Of a stretch of 64,000 nt of DNA, positions 17,076-26,159 are shown piece after piece; position 1 is the first letter of the stretch; each line of letters opens with the position of its first letter. This DNA comes from Waterburya agarophytonicola KI4. Lineage in GTDB: Bacteria > Cyanobacteriota > Cyanobacteriia > Cyanobacteriales > Xenococcaceae. The notes under the pieces were generated by a model. That model was not told the origin of the DNA and did not search any database. It was given only the letters and a program-made list of their open reading frames with translations. The translations under genes and the position numbers were made by a program. Location: the NCBI RefSeq assembly GCF_020640915.1, contig NZ_JADWDC010000007.1:62001-126000 (forward strand), read 5' to 3'.

Positions 17076-17549
17076 GTGTTTTTAAATTATTACTACTTTT
17101 TGAGCGAAGCAGCATTAGATAGTCATGCAGCTTCTGCTTTCGATCTAAATCATTTTTTTGAACAACTATTATTAGAATCTGCTTTATTTATCAAAATAAT
17201 CATCGAAGGAATTGCCCTATTAATTGTCCTTTTCGCAATTATCAAAGCCATCAAATCAATGACCTTGAGTTTTAATAGAATCAATGGCAGACGAATGAAC
17301 CGCCAAGATACTTTATTATTAGTTCGTATTGATTTGGGTACTGCTTTATCCCTTTCTCTTGAATTCTTACTAGCTGCGGATATTGCTGCCACCGCAGTAG
17401 CTCCCACCTGGGAAAAACTAGGACAGTTAGCTGCTATTTCTGCCATTCGGACTTTTCTTAACTTCTTCCTCCAAAGAGAAATTCATGAATTGGAACATAT
17501 GCGACAAAGCAATATTCGGACAATGGATACTCAATTGTTGACGGAATAA
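17076..17549 (+). CDS. DUF1622 membrane protein
   Basis: This is a 157-residue protein with two or three hydrophobic helices (about 33-55, 84-104, 115-130) separated by a basic loop (NRINGRRMNRQDTLLLVRIDLG). It ends with the conserved RTFLNFFLQREIHELE. This pattern is that of DUF1622, a small membrane family of unknown function in bacteria. The start is a GTG at 17076; no strong ribosome site is seen. It stands alone between the beta-helix gene and the malic enzyme gene, with 127 and 165 bp on its sides. I cannot assign a role. Confidence 0.75.
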   Translation: MFLNYYYFLSEAALDSHAASAFDLNHFFEQLLLESALFIKIIIEGIALLIVLFAIIKAIKSMTLSFNRINGRRMNRQDTLLLVRIDLGTALSLSLEFLLAADIAATAVAPTWEKLGQLAAISAIRTFLNFFLQREIHELEHMRQSNIRTMDTQLLTE

Positions 17550-17714
17550 GCGATCGCTTTACTTAATCATTTATTATTTACTTTTACAAGTAAAGCTATT
17601 GCTATATTCGTAGCTAACTTTTGGTTACTAAAGTTGACGTATAGCGTATAGAACGATTCAGTCCTTATAGTCCAAAACGTTTTACAATAGTCTACTCCGC
17701 AATAGATATTAACA

Positions 17715-19121
17715 ATGGTAGAATTAAACCCCAGTGCCAGCTTTAGCCTGAAGATCGAGTTAGAAATTCCCAACCGTCCTGGTGCATTAGCCTCAATCAT
17801 GAGTACTGTCGCCTCAGTAGGGGGTAGTTTGGGAGATATTGTGCTATTGCAGCGCAATCTCAAATATACTCATCGAGAATTAACCATCGATGCCTCTAGT
17901 ACCGAACAAGGGGATAAAATAATTGCAGCAATTAAAAGTCTGCCTAAAGTAAAAGTGATTAGCTACAACGATCGCACTTTTGCCATTCATCGAGGGGGAA
18001 AAATCTCCGTTGAAAGTAAACTACCCTTGAATTCCCAGTCGGATTTAGCGATGGCATATACTCCAGGGGTGGGTAGAATTTGTCGGGCGATCGCTGAAAA
18101 TCCTGAAGAAGTTTATAATTTAACCATTAAAAGTAATACCGTAGCAGTGGTAACGGATGGTAGTGCTGTCTTAGGCTTGGGAAATTTGGGGCCAGAGGCA
18201 TCTCTTCCCGTCATGGAGGGAAAAGCCCTCTTATTTAAAGAATTTGCAGGAATTGACGCTTTTCCCATCGCCCTAGATACACAAGATACGGAAGAAATAA
18301 TTAAAGCCGTCAAGCAAATCGCTCCCGTATTTGGCGGGGTAAACCTAGAAGATATTACCGCACCTCGTTGTTTTGAAATCGAACATAGATTGCGACAAGA
18401 GCTTGATATTCCTGTATTTCACGACGATCAACACGGCACTGCCATTGTAGTTTTAGCAGCGTTGTATAATGCGCTTAAATTGATTGGTAAAGAAATAAAT
18501 GAGATTAAAATAGTTATTAATGGTGCGGGGGCTGCGGGAATCGCGATCGCTTTATTGCTTAAAAAAGCAGGAGCGAGTAACATTACGATTTGCGACTCCA
18601 AAGGAATTATTTCGACTCAAAGAGACGATCTAAACTCCAACAAGCAAGAATTTGCCGTCAAACAACAGGGTACTCTAGCCGATGCCATGAAAGATGCGGA
18701 TGTATTTCTTGGGGTAAGCGCCCCTGGAGTTGTCACTCCTGAGATGGTTTATACAATGGCAGATCAAGGAATTGTTTTTGCCATGGCAAATCCGATCCCC
18801 GAAATTCAACCAGAATTAATTTATGACTATGTAGCAGTTATGGCAACAGGGAGGAGTGATTATCCCAATCAAATAAATAATGTGTTAGCCTTTCCTGGTG
18901 TTTTTCGCGGTGCATTAGATTGTCGGGCTACGGCAATTACCACTAATATGTACCTAGAAGCTGCCAAAGCGATCGCGCTTTTAGTAAATGATGACGATTT
19001 AGATCGAGAGCATATTATTCCTTCTGTCTTTGACAAGCGTGTAGCTACTACAGTGGCTCAAGCTGTATGTCTGGCTGCCCAACGGGATAATATAGCTCAA
19101 AAACCAATAACTAACAAGTGA
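17715..19121 (+). CDS. NAD(P)-dependent malic enzyme with N-terminal ACT domain
   Basis: This enzyme oxidatively decarboxylates malate to pyruvate and CO2. Residues about 11-85 form an ACT regulatory domain (LEIPNRPGALASIMSTVASVGGSL). The catalytic part has YTPGVGRICRAIAE, the Lys-containing VMEGKALLFKEFAGIDAFPI, metal ligands in NLEDITAPRCFEIE and FHDDQHGTAIV, the Rossmann motif VINGAGAAGIAIALLL and the C-terminal NNVLAFPGVFRGALD. The 468-residue length equals the short bacterial MaeB core without a phosphotransacetylase fusion. The ACT domain suggests control by a small ligand, unidentified. The NAD versus NADP preference is not certain: the residue following the second strand is Asp (ICDSKG), which favours NAD. 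Confidence 0.9.
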   Translation: MVELNPSASFSLKIELEIPNRPGALASIMSTVASVGGSLGDIVLLQRNLKYTHRELTIDASSTEQGDKIIAAIKSLPKVKVISYNDRTFAIHRGGKISVESKLPLNSQSDLAMAYTPGVGRICRAIAENPEEVYNLTIKSNTVAVVTDGSAVLGLGNLGPEASLPVMEGKALLFKEFAGIDAFPIALDTQDTEEIIKAVKQIAPVFGGVNLEDITAPRCFEIEHRLRQELDIPVFHDDQHGTAIVVLAALYNALKLIGKEINEIKIVINGAGAAGIAIALLLKKAGASNITICDSKGIISTQRDDLNSNKQEFAVKQQGTLADAMKDADVFLGVSAPGVVTPEMVYTMADQGIVFAMANPIPEIQPELIYDYVAVMATGRSDYPNQINNVLAFPGVFRGALDCRATAITTNMYLEAAKAIALLVNDDDLDREHIIPSVFDKRVATTVAQAVCLAAQRDNIAQKPITNK

Positions 19122-19145
19122 AACATATAGTTGTTGACTATATTT

Positions 19146-19931
19146 ATGGATGAGATTGAAATTCCAGAAGCGATTAGGGAAAACATTGAGTTACCCAAAA
19201 AATCCCGTCTAACTTTATCTTTGCCCTTGATAATTGGCATAATTTTTTGTTTGGGCGTGGCGGGTTTATTCTCGATGTTTGTTCTATCGCCCAAACCCAA
19301 GTCTGCTCCCCAGACAGTTAAGCAACCAGCAACTCAACCTAGATCTCCCCAACAGGAGACTGCCCCCCAAAATCCCCAAACAGTTTCTCCTCCTCAAGAG
19401 AAAACTCCAACCAAACCCAGCAAAGGAGATTTATTAGGACATTTACCCTACCAAGTTGCTCCCCAAGAGTCATTAGCACCAATTACTGCGGATAACAGAC
19501 TTAAGATGCGCTCTGCTGCTGCCAGCAAATTTAAACAAATGCAAACAGATGCTAGGGCGCAAGGAGTAATACTAGTTCCTATTTCTGCCTTTCGTACTGC
19601 CGAAGCCCAAGAACAACTATTTTTCGGCGTTAAAGAGCAGAGAGTACAAGATGCTACCAAAAGAGCCGAAGTAAGCGCGCCTCCTGGCTATAGCGAGCAT
19701 CATACAGGCTATGCGATCGATCTTGGGGATGGTAATGCTCCTGCTACCAATTTAGAGACAGATTTTGCCAACACTGCTGCATTTTCCTGGCTGAAAGAAA
19801 ATGCTCTCAAATACAGTTTTGAACTATCTTTTCCGCCCGATAACGATCTAGGGGTTAGTTACGAACCCTGGCATTGGCGTTTTGTCGGCGATCGCGATAG
19901 TCTAGAAACATTTTATAAAGCCAGAAATTAG
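19146..19931 (+). CDS. Membrane-anchored VanY/LdcB-type D-alanyl-D-alanine carboxypeptidase (M15B)
   Basis: This is a cell-wall peptidase that trims D-Ala or similar residues from peptidoglycan stems. An N-terminal cytosolic tail precedes one membrane helix (LPLIIGIIFCLGVAGLFSMFVL, about 26-47), a Pro/Gln-rich stalk, and the VanY domain (about 105-260). Zinc and catalytic residues are visible: SEHHTGYAIDLGD (His and Asp ligands), and EPWHWRF (general base Glu and third His). ISAFRTAEAQEQLFF is the conserved core strand. The start chosen is ATG 19146; an in-frame TTG lies 15 nt upstream. It follows the malic enzyme gene by only 24 nt but no functional link is obvious. Confidence 0.88.
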   Translation: MDEIEIPEAIRENIELPKKSRLTLSLPLIIGIIFCLGVAGLFSMFVLSPKPKSAPQTVKQPATQPRSPQQETAPQNPQTVSPPQEKTPTKPSKGDLLGHLPYQVAPQESLAPITADNRLKMRSAAASKFKQMQTDARAQGVILVPISAFRTAEAQEQLFFGVKEQRVQDATKRAEVSAPPGYSEHHTGYAIDLGDGNAPATNLETDFANTAAFSWLKENALKYSFELSFPPDNDLGVSYEPWHWRFVGDRDSLETFYKARN

Positions 19932-20026
19932 CTAATCGATCTATAACTATTAAATTAAACCTAAGATAAAACTAATACCAATAAACAAGCTAATAGCCGA
20001 ACGCTAATAGTTAATAGCCGATAAAA

Positions 20027-20845
20027 ATGACCAACTTTGAAGTAGAAAAACAAGAATGGTGGGTAGAAAGATGGTTGGATTTGTTAAATTCCTACCGCTT
20101 TAAAAAACGCCTAGAAAGGGGGCGTAGCTATGCCAGGGAGGGTAATGTCTTGACCATGGATTTTGCCGACTCCAAAGCTAAAGCAACAGTTCAAGGAAGT
20201 GATGCCGAACCGTATCGGGTATCTATATCTCTAGATTCTTTTAGTAAAGAAGACTGGAACTTTGCGATCGCCAAAATGTCGGAAAAAGCAGTATTCACCG
20301 CCCAATTGTTGGCGGGAGAAATGCCCGAAAGCATCGAAGCAGTATTTACTAAGAGTGGTTTGAGCTTATTTCCCTTTACCCTCAACGAAGTTCGCTCTCG
20401 CTGTAGTTGTCCCGATAAAGCCAATCCTTGCAAGCATATTGCAGCAGTATACTATCAGTTAGGCGATCGCTTTAGCGAAGATCCTTTTATTATTTTTCAG
20501 TTGAGGGGACGAACCAAAAGCCAAATTATCGAACGTCTGCGTCAAATTCGTAGTCAGGCAGCAGTAGCCCAACCAGTCGATCCAACAGCCACAGCTATTG
20601 TTAATGCTGCTACTAATGCAGGAGACAAAACATCCGCCACGGTCAAAGGTTTTTGGCAATATAACGAGCCATTAGAATCTAGTTTAGTCGCGATCGTTCC
20701 TCCTTCGGAACAAAAAAACGTCCTAGATATTTTAGGAAAAATGCCTTTGCCCCCCGATGAATCTGAAGCGGTTCAACAGTATTTGAAAGAAATATATCAA
20801 AACACAGGGCAACAAGCTTTGATGTCTGCCCTAAATAGAGCCTGA
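20027..20845 (+). CDS. SWIM zinc-finger protein
   Basis: The 272-residue protein contains the SWIM motif RSRCSCPDKANPCKHIAAVYYQLGD (Cys-x-Cys, then Cys-x-His) at about residues 124-146. SWIM fingers bind zinc and mediate DNA or protein contacts. In bacteria, proteins of this architecture are commonly encoded beside SNF2-family helicases, and the C-terminal part here (FWQYNEPLESSLV) has the usual conserved FW motif. No SNF2 gene lies in this window near it. The N-terminus begins with the conserved WWVERWLDLLNSYRFKKRLERGRSYAR. It probably acts in DNA transactions, but that is inference. Confidence 0.85.
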   Translation: MTNFEVEKQEWWVERWLDLLNSYRFKKRLERGRSYAREGNVLTMDFADSKAKATVQGSDAEPYRVSISLDSFSKEDWNFAIAKMSEKAVFTAQLLAGEMPESIEAVFTKSGLSLFPFTLNEVRSRCSCPDKANPCKHIAAVYYQLGDRFSEDPFIIFQLRGRTKSQIIERLRQIRSQAAVAQPVDPTATAIVNAATNAGDKTSATVKGFWQYNEPLESSLVAIVPPSEQKNVLDILGKMPLPPDESEAVQQYLKEIYQNTGQQALMSALNRA

Positions 20846-20858
20846 TTGATCAAATATT

Positions 20859-21392
20859 CTAATTGCGATCGATTTCTAAATTTTGATCGGAATAACCCCT
20901 AGCAGATTTTGGTATATCGATCGCAGGTCGATCTAAGGCTACCGCTAACATTACTGAATTAGTTAGATTATTTGGAGAGTTTACTTGAGCTAGTTGGGGA
21001 GATAAGGGAGAAAATCCGCCAAATACACCAAATATTCCCGCGATCGCCGAAGCAACGACGGCACTACCAACCCAAACTAGTTTGAGTTGCCAACGACGGT
21101 GGCGATCTATCGAACGAAAAACCTCTTTTGTAATCTCCTCTGTAGATTTTTCACTGGGCGGTGCCACGGAATGCTGTATTTGACCTTGTAAAGCCAATAG
21201 CTGGGTATATAGTTGCTTAAAGTTAGGATCTTTATCCAGCCAAGTTTGTACCTGTTTTACTTCAAGGGCAGACAACTCCCCATCAAGATACGCGCTAAGG
21301 AGTTCAAACGAATTTGGGGTGGAATCCTCTATTCCTAAATATTGGTCTTCAGACGATAAATCGCGCTCAAAACCTTCAGATTGAGATGTCAT
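20859..21392 (-). CDS. Membrane anti-sigma factor
   Basis: The 177-residue protein has an N-terminal zinc-finger-like anti-sigma segment (FELLSAYLDGELSALEVKQVQTWLDKDPNFK) lacking the usual His/Cys zinc ligands. A single membrane helix follows (LVWVGSAVVASAIAGIFGVFGGF, about 104-126), with a short outer tail. It follows the ECF sigma gene by 60 nt on the same strand, the classic sigma/anti-sigma operon layout. It is expected to hold the sigma factor inactive at the membrane until a signal triggers release. Absence of zinc ligands suggests it is not a thiol redox sensor of the ZAS type. It has no cysteine at all. Confidence 0.8.
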   Translation of the reverse strand: MTSQSEGFERDLSSEDQYLGIEDSTPNSFELLSAYLDGELSALEVKQVQTWLDKDPNFKQLYTQLLALQGQIQHSVAPPSEKSTEEITKEVFRSIDRHRRWQLKLVWVGSAVVASAIAGIFGVFGGFSPLSPQLAQVNSPNNLTNSVMLAVALDRPAIDIPKSARGYSDQNLEIDRN

Positions 21393-21452
21393 TCTGGCAT
21401 ACCACTACATTAAAAAAATAATATATTAAAAATTAACAATACTTCTACTAAT

Positions 21453-22112
21453 TTACTCGTCATCAAGATAGTTTTGCAATACCGACTGAAGCTTTAACCT
21501 TGCTCTAGCAATTCTGGACTTAACAGTACCCAAAGAAACCCCCGTCATTTCGGCAATCTCCTCATAAGGCAAGCCTTCAATCTCTCGCAATACTATAGTG
21601 GTGCGAAAAGTTTCGGGCAATTGGGCGATCGCTGTTCGTAAATGTTCGTAGAACTCTCTTGTTGCCAGATCGTCATCGGGGCTAGGAGCATTATCGGGCA
21701 ATTCCCAGCTCATTTCGCCATCTTCGACATAGCGGGGCGCATCTAGAGAAAGAGGAGGGCTGACGCGCTTACGCTTGCGTAACTCATCATAAAAAAGATT
21801 AGTCGCAATCCGACTTAGCCAACCACGAAACTTGGCTGGATCTTGAAGACGATGAATATTACGATAAACTCGAATCCAAACTTCCTGAGCTAAATCCGCT
21901 CTTTCTTGCCAATCTGGGGCTAAATGATAAAAAAGACGATTTAGATGAGATTGATATCTTCTTAATAATTCTGCAAAAGCAGCTTTGTCAGGCTGAGTAT
22001 CTGCTTGACAGCATACAATAAGATCGTAACTAGAGAGTTGTTCGGGAGACACTACACTTTGTGTTTGATTTGCCTCGGCTCTTGACCAAGATATAGGAAG
22101 AGATAGACTCAT
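21453..22112 (-). CDS. sigG: ECF RNA polymerase sigma factor, SigG-like
   Basis: This is a group 4 (extracytoplasmic function) sigma factor of 219 residues. Region 2 is FAELLRRYQSHLNRLFYHLAPDWQERADLAQEVWIRVYRNI, with FRGWLSRIATNLFYDELRKRKR as region 2.4. A linker with SPDDDL follows, then region 4 (LPETFRTTIVLREIEGLPYEEIAEMTGVSLGTVKSRIARARLKL). The N-terminal MSLSLPISWSRAEANQ extension resembles cyanobacterial SigG. The ATG at 22112 is preferred over a TTG four codons upstream. The anti-sigma gene is directly downstream, so activity is probably set by release from the membrane partner. Confidence 0.88.
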   Translation of the reverse strand: MSLSLPISWSRAEANQTQSVVSPEQLSSYDLIVCCQADTQPDKAAFAELLRRYQSHLNRLFYHLAPDWQERADLAQEVWIRVYRNIHRLQDPAKFRGWLSRIATNLFYDELRKRKRVSPPLSLDAPRYVEDGEMSWELPDNAPSPDDDLATREFYEHLRTAIAQLPETFRTTIVLREIEGLPYEEIAEMTGVSLGTVKSRIARARLKLQSVLQNYLDDE

Positions 22113-22219
22113 AAACTTAATCAACCTAAATTTACTAGGGCTTTAAAGTATATCTCCATTGACTTTAAACAAACCACAAAAGTTCCTAACGCGATCGAAA
22201 CCACCACCCCTACTACTTT

Positions 22220-22753
22220 TTACTTTTCATAATTAGGGGCATAATCTTTGAGTAGACTACTAAGTTGTCCTGCCATATTGGAATTACCCTTACTAGTAAT
22301 AGCTTGTCGTTCGGGGAAGAATTCAGGTCGATCGAGATAGCGAGAAATCGCTTCTGTTACCTGTTCTTGAATCAAACTCTGCATTTCTTCCCTTGCTCTT
22401 TGACGTTGGTAGTTTGCGCCTTCTTCTGTGGTGGCATACAACGGTGGTAGACGGTTCAGGGCATAGGCTGCAATATCTCCTACATCCAAAGAAACATCGC
22501 TGGTTTGCTCTATTTCAGCTACGCGAGTAATTGCTTCGCTCAAAACCAATTCTTCCATCACGTTAATAAATTGCTTGCGAGGAACAGCAACCACTTCTCC
22601 CGTCAATAACGCGCCCATAAGCTTATCTAAAGCCATGTATTCTTCCACCGATAGTTCGGCAGCCGTATCGCAAATTCGTCCGACTTCAGCCTCCATAGTG
22701 GGAGTTAGATAGCCATCTTGTAAAGCTTGTTCGACAATCGAATTAATTCCCAT
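22220..22753 (-). CDS. ComFB-family protein
   Basis: The 177-residue protein matches the ComFB (late competence protein) family. It has an N-terminal helix region, then FINVMEELVLSEAITRVAEI and DVGDIAAYALNRLPPLYATTEEGANYQRQRAREE, the conserved ALNRLPP(L/R)Y segment of the family. Recent work on cyanobacterial ComFB-type proteins describes them as cyclic-di-nucleotide receptors linked to cell size or competence; whether this copy binds such ligands is not shown here. It lies 107 bp upstream of the sigG start on the same strand, with a separate or shared transcript possible. Confidence 0.85.
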   Translation of the reverse strand: MGINSIVEQALQDGYLTPTMEAEVGRICDTAAELSVEEYMALDKLMGALLTGEVVAVPRKQFINVMEELVLSEAITRVAEIEQTSDVSLDVGDIAAYALNRLPPLYATTEEGANYQRQRAREEMQSLIQEQVTEAISRYLDRPEFFPERQAITSKGNSNMAGQLSSLLKDYAPNYEK

Positions 22754-22876
22754 AGATCGGATAACAATAAAAAATTCTTTCTTGAGCAGACCTTCCGAAC
22801 CATCTTAATCGCTATTATCTAGAATCGAAAAGATATCGATCTAAAATGATGAAAAATAGCCGTTGGAGCTAGTTAT

Positions 22877-23752
22877 TTATTCAATCGCACCAAACCGCCA
22901 AGGAACGGGATCTACCGCTACTTGATTTACATATAAGCCCCAATGGAGATGGGGTCCTGTAGATGCTCCCGTCGAGCCTATCGTACCAATTTTTTCACCA
23001 GCTTTAATCATTTTTCCTTCGGTAACATTGATATCTTGTAAGTGCATAAATACACTTACTACCCCTTGTCCGTGATCGATACCTACAATATTACCGTGGA
23101 CGTGAAAACCCTCACTTTCTTTTCCCACTAAACGAATCATTCCTGCTGCGGGAGCAACTACAGGCGATCCATATCCTCCTGCATAATCCACTCCTTTATG
23201 ATAATAATCATTAGCAAAGACATTATTGTAGTAACGACGCAAGCCAAATCCTGTAGAAACCCGCGAAGCATTGGGGCGAACAAAAGCACCCTGCCAAAAT
23301 TTTTGGGGAGTTACTAACTCTTTGAATTCTCTAACTCGATTTAATTCTAGTTGGGTTGCAGGGCGAGAAGCATTACCACTAAGCCAGATACGTTGGACGG
23401 GAAAGGCTTTGTTTTTTAACCAGACTCCCATATTGCTAGTGCGATTATCTCCTGTAACGCGGAGGGCAATTTTGCCAGGAACATTGAGGGGAGAAGTAGG
23501 AATAAAAGCTCGATATTTACCGTTGGTGGAAAAGACTGGATAGTCGATTTCGTTGGCAGTGACTTGGGGTGGAATAGTCTTATCTTGAAGATCGACAATT
23601 ACGGAAATAGTATCTCCCTGTTGGGGAGTTTTAGGCAAAATTTCCACTTCCAGAGCTTTAGCAGGGAGAGTTAAGGCTAATACGATCGCTGTGGTGATTC
23701 CTGTCAAAGTGGGAAAGCGTAAATGGTGGCTCATATTGTTGGGATCTGTCAT
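22877..23752 (-). CDS. Secreted M23 (LytM) peptidase
   Basis: This is a 291-residue exported zinc peptidase or peptidoglycan-binding homologue. A signal peptide lies at about residues 10-33 (HLRFPTLTGITTAIVLALTLPAKA). An N-terminal beta domain (residues 35-120) is followed by the LytM domain. The zinc ligands are present: His and Asp in YHKGVDYAGGYGSPV and the HxH of GPHLHWGLYVNQVAVDP, with a middle VFMHL. It therefore should be an active endopeptidase cleaving peptide cross-links. The start ATG at 23752 is the longest; an ATG six codons later (MSHHLRF) is equally good for the signal peptide. Confidence 0.87.
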   Translation of the reverse strand: MTDPNNMSHHLRFPTLTGITTAIVLALTLPAKALEVEILPKTPQQGDTISVIVDLQDKTIPPQVTANEIDYPVFSTNGKYRAFIPTSPLNVPGKIALRVTGDNRTSNMGVWLKNKAFPVQRIWLSGNASRPATQLELNRVREFKELVTPQKFWQGAFVRPNASRVSTGFGLRRYYNNVFANDYYHKGVDYAGGYGSPVVAPAAGMIRLVGKESEGFHVHGNIVGIDHGQGVVSVFMHLQDINVTEGKMIKAGEKIGTIGSTGASTGPHLHWGLYVNQVAVDPVPWRFGAIE

Positions 23753-24047
23753 TTACCATTGAACAATTTGTTTCGAGTTTATTCTAGCTTTAATAAAATT
23801 GCAGTAATTGTTGCAATACGTAGCAGTTAGGGGCGCAAGTTTTTTGTAGGATGTTTAAGTGTAGAGAATTTTCTGAGCCATAATGATTTGCTGGCACGAT
23901 CGAATTTCGATCTTTTGATCTCTAGTATAGCGATCGCCAATGGGGCTACAACGGACAACAATTATCTAAACTAAACTTTGCTTTTTGTGGTGATGGAGGG
24001 TACTTTAACCCATGAAGGACAAGGATCTTACATACAAAATTTTATAG

Positions 24048-26039
24048 ATGAGCATTTCTAATTCTGTGGTAGAACAACTGCTAGCAATTTGCACTGGTTG
24101 GCGACCACAAATGTACTTCAAGTCTTCTTTAACGGCGTTATCCCACGCCATGGAAGATCTGGTGCTTAATGATTCTGATACGCCCTTAGTCATTGCTAGC
24201 TTTCAACGAGAACGTTTTTATCGTCAGGAGGCTCATCGTTACAAACGAATTTCCCGTAAATCCGATCAAGTATATGTTTTAGCTGCTCCTGAGACTGATT
24301 TTAGCCATGATTCGACTGATTATGAAACTGTCGCTTTTGAACCCACCGATGCTCTGGCTCAAGAATGGCACTTAGTAATTATCGGACAAAATTATGCTAG
24401 CTGTTTGATCTGTCGCGAGAAAAATATTCCTGTTTCCCCAAAGGAAAATAATCAAACAACCATTGACCCCAATCGACGTTTTGAGGGGATTTGGACTTTT
24501 GATCGCCAGGTGACGATCACAGCAGCCCAAATCATGCTCGATCGCATCGGAATTTATCGACCAGAATTAGAATCTAAATTAGCTCAAGCTCGTCAACTGT
24601 ATTTATCGACAGTAGAAAAGGTCAATTCGGGCATTCCGATTGATTCTCCCCTAACCAACCCCGATCCTTTCGTGCAAAGATTGGTTACTTATCTACAGGC
24701 TGGTCAATATAAATTACTAAAAGCTAACAAATCTTTAGCTGCTAAACAACGAAAAGAACAATTACTTAATTCTGTCTCCGATGCGGTTAGGCGATCGCTC
24801 AATACGAAACAAATCTTACAGGTAGCAGTCCAAAAATTAGGAGAAGGGGTAGGGGTATGTCGGTGTATTATCTATCGCTGTCACGAAGATGATACCGTCG
24901 CTACAGTAGATCGAGAATTTAATAGTCCTGGAATCAAATCCGTCAGAGGACAACAATGGCAGTTGGCTAATAATCCCCTCTTTGAAGAAGCGATCGCTAC
25001 TACTGAAACTATTAGAGTTGATAATACTCTAGAAGACGAGCGAATTACTAAACTTGCTCTAGAAAAAGGGACTCATAAGTTTTTTCAAAACCTAATTCAA
25101 AATTATTCTATTTCTTCTTGGTTGTTAGTTCCCATTTTTTACCACGGTAAGTTATTAGGCGTTTTAGAACTCCATCATTGCGAAGCCGAACCCATTCCTT
25201 GGAAAAAACATGATGTGGCTTTAGTCGATGCGATCGCAACACAGGTGGGAGTAGCCCTAATTCAAGCAGAAGCCTATGCCGACCTCGAACACCTCAATCA
25301 ACAGCTAGAAGCTTTAGACCGTACCCGTTCCAACTTGGTGGCGATTGTCGGTCACGAATTGCGGACTCCCCTTTCTACAATTCAAGTGTGTTTGGAAAGT
25401 TTGGCTAGCGAACCCGATATGCCGACTGAATTGAGCGAGGTGATGTTAGATACCGCCCTCAGCGATGCCGAAAGAATGCGCAATCTGGTGCAAGACTTTT
25501 TGACCCTATCTCGCTTAGAAGGAGGGGCAGTAGAGTGGAACTTGGAAACTCTCTCCATCAGCGAATGTATCGATTTAGCGGTCAGCAATGTCAAGGCGCG
25601 CAATCATAGTACAAAGTTACCCCAAATTGATAATTTAACTACTCCAGAAGATTTACCTCTAATACAAGTTGATGGGGAATGGCTAGTAGAAGTCCTCGCC
25701 AAACTACTAGACAATGCTTGCAAATTTACTCAAGCTGATGGCAAAATTGCGATCGCCGTTCAAACTAACGGAGGTAAAACCCTGGAGGTGACTGTTTCCG
25801 ACACAGGGAGAGGAATCGAAACCAACAGTCTAGAAACCGTCTTCGATCGCTTTTATCAAGAAGAAGGAGCATTACGGCGCAGTGCGGGGGGGACTGGTTT
25901 GGGTCTGGCGATCTGTCGACAAATAGTCAAAAATTGGGGCGGTGAAATTTGGGCAGAATCACCAGGGAAAGATCGCGGTAGTATATTTCATTTTACTATT
26001 CCCATCAAAGCAGCAAATTATAAATCTCAGTCATTTTAA
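24048..26039 (+). CDS. DICT-GAF sensor histidine kinase
   Basis: This 663-residue soluble kinase begins with a DICT sensory domain (about 1-175; PQMYFKSSLTALSHAMEDLVL, VIASFQRERFYRQEAHRY, EWHLVIIGQNYASCLIC). A GAF domain follows (about 255-405), then a short coiled coil (LEHLNQQLEALDRTR). HisKA has His436 in VGHELRTPLSTI, and HATPase_c has LLDNACKFTQ, DTGRGIE and GGTGLGLAICRQIVKNWGG. DICT domains are frequent beside light-signalling domains in cyanobacteria. The GAF lacks an obvious bilin-binding Cys-His pair, so a chromophore is not predicted. No response regulator is adjacent. The ligand is unknown. Confidence 0.88.
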   Translation: MSISNSVVEQLLAICTGWRPQMYFKSSLTALSHAMEDLVLNDSDTPLVIASFQRERFYRQEAHRYKRISRKSDQVYVLAAPETDFSHDSTDYETVAFEPTDALAQEWHLVIIGQNYASCLICREKNIPVSPKENNQTTIDPNRRFEGIWTFDRQVTITAAQIMLDRIGIYRPELESKLAQARQLYLSTVEKVNSGIPIDSPLTNPDPFVQRLVTYLQAGQYKLLKANKSLAAKQRKEQLLNSVSDAVRRSLNTKQILQVAVQKLGEGVGVCRCIIYRCHEDDTVATVDREFNSPGIKSVRGQQWQLANNPLFEEAIATTETIRVDNTLEDERITKLALEKGTHKFFQNLIQNYSISSWLLVPIFYHGKLLGVLELHHCEAEPIPWKKHDVALVDAIATQVGVALIQAEAYADLEHLNQQLEALDRTRSNLVAIVGHELRTPLSTIQVCLESLASEPDMPTELSEVMLDTALSDAERMRNLVQDFLTLSRLEGGAVEWNLETLSISECIDLAVSNVKARNHSTKLPQIDNLTTPEDLPLIQVDGEWLVEVLAKLLDNACKFTQADGKIAIAVQTNGGKTLEVTVSDTGRGIETNSLETVFDRFYQEEGALRRSAGGTGLGLAICRQIVKNWGGEIWAESPGKDRGSIFHFTIPIKAANYKSQSF

Positions 26040-26066
26040 TTAAATTACTCTAAACTCAGCCTTGCT

Positions 26067-26085
26067 AAAAACTGTTACAGTTTTT
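26067..26085. promoter_or_regulatory. 19-bp perfect palindrome between the DICT kinase and psaD
   Basis: AAAAACTGTTACAGTTTTT is perfectly symmetric about T26076. It starts 27 nt after the kinase stop and ends 75 nt before psaD. It could be a compact terminator (8-bp stem, TTA loop, terminal T-run) serving the kinase gene, or an operator for psaD. Confidence 0.55.
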
Positions 26086-26159
26086 GACGTACTGATAATA
26101 TTGTCCCAAAGTGAATGATAGGATGCCGTAAATACCTTTAATTGAGGATTTTTATTAAA

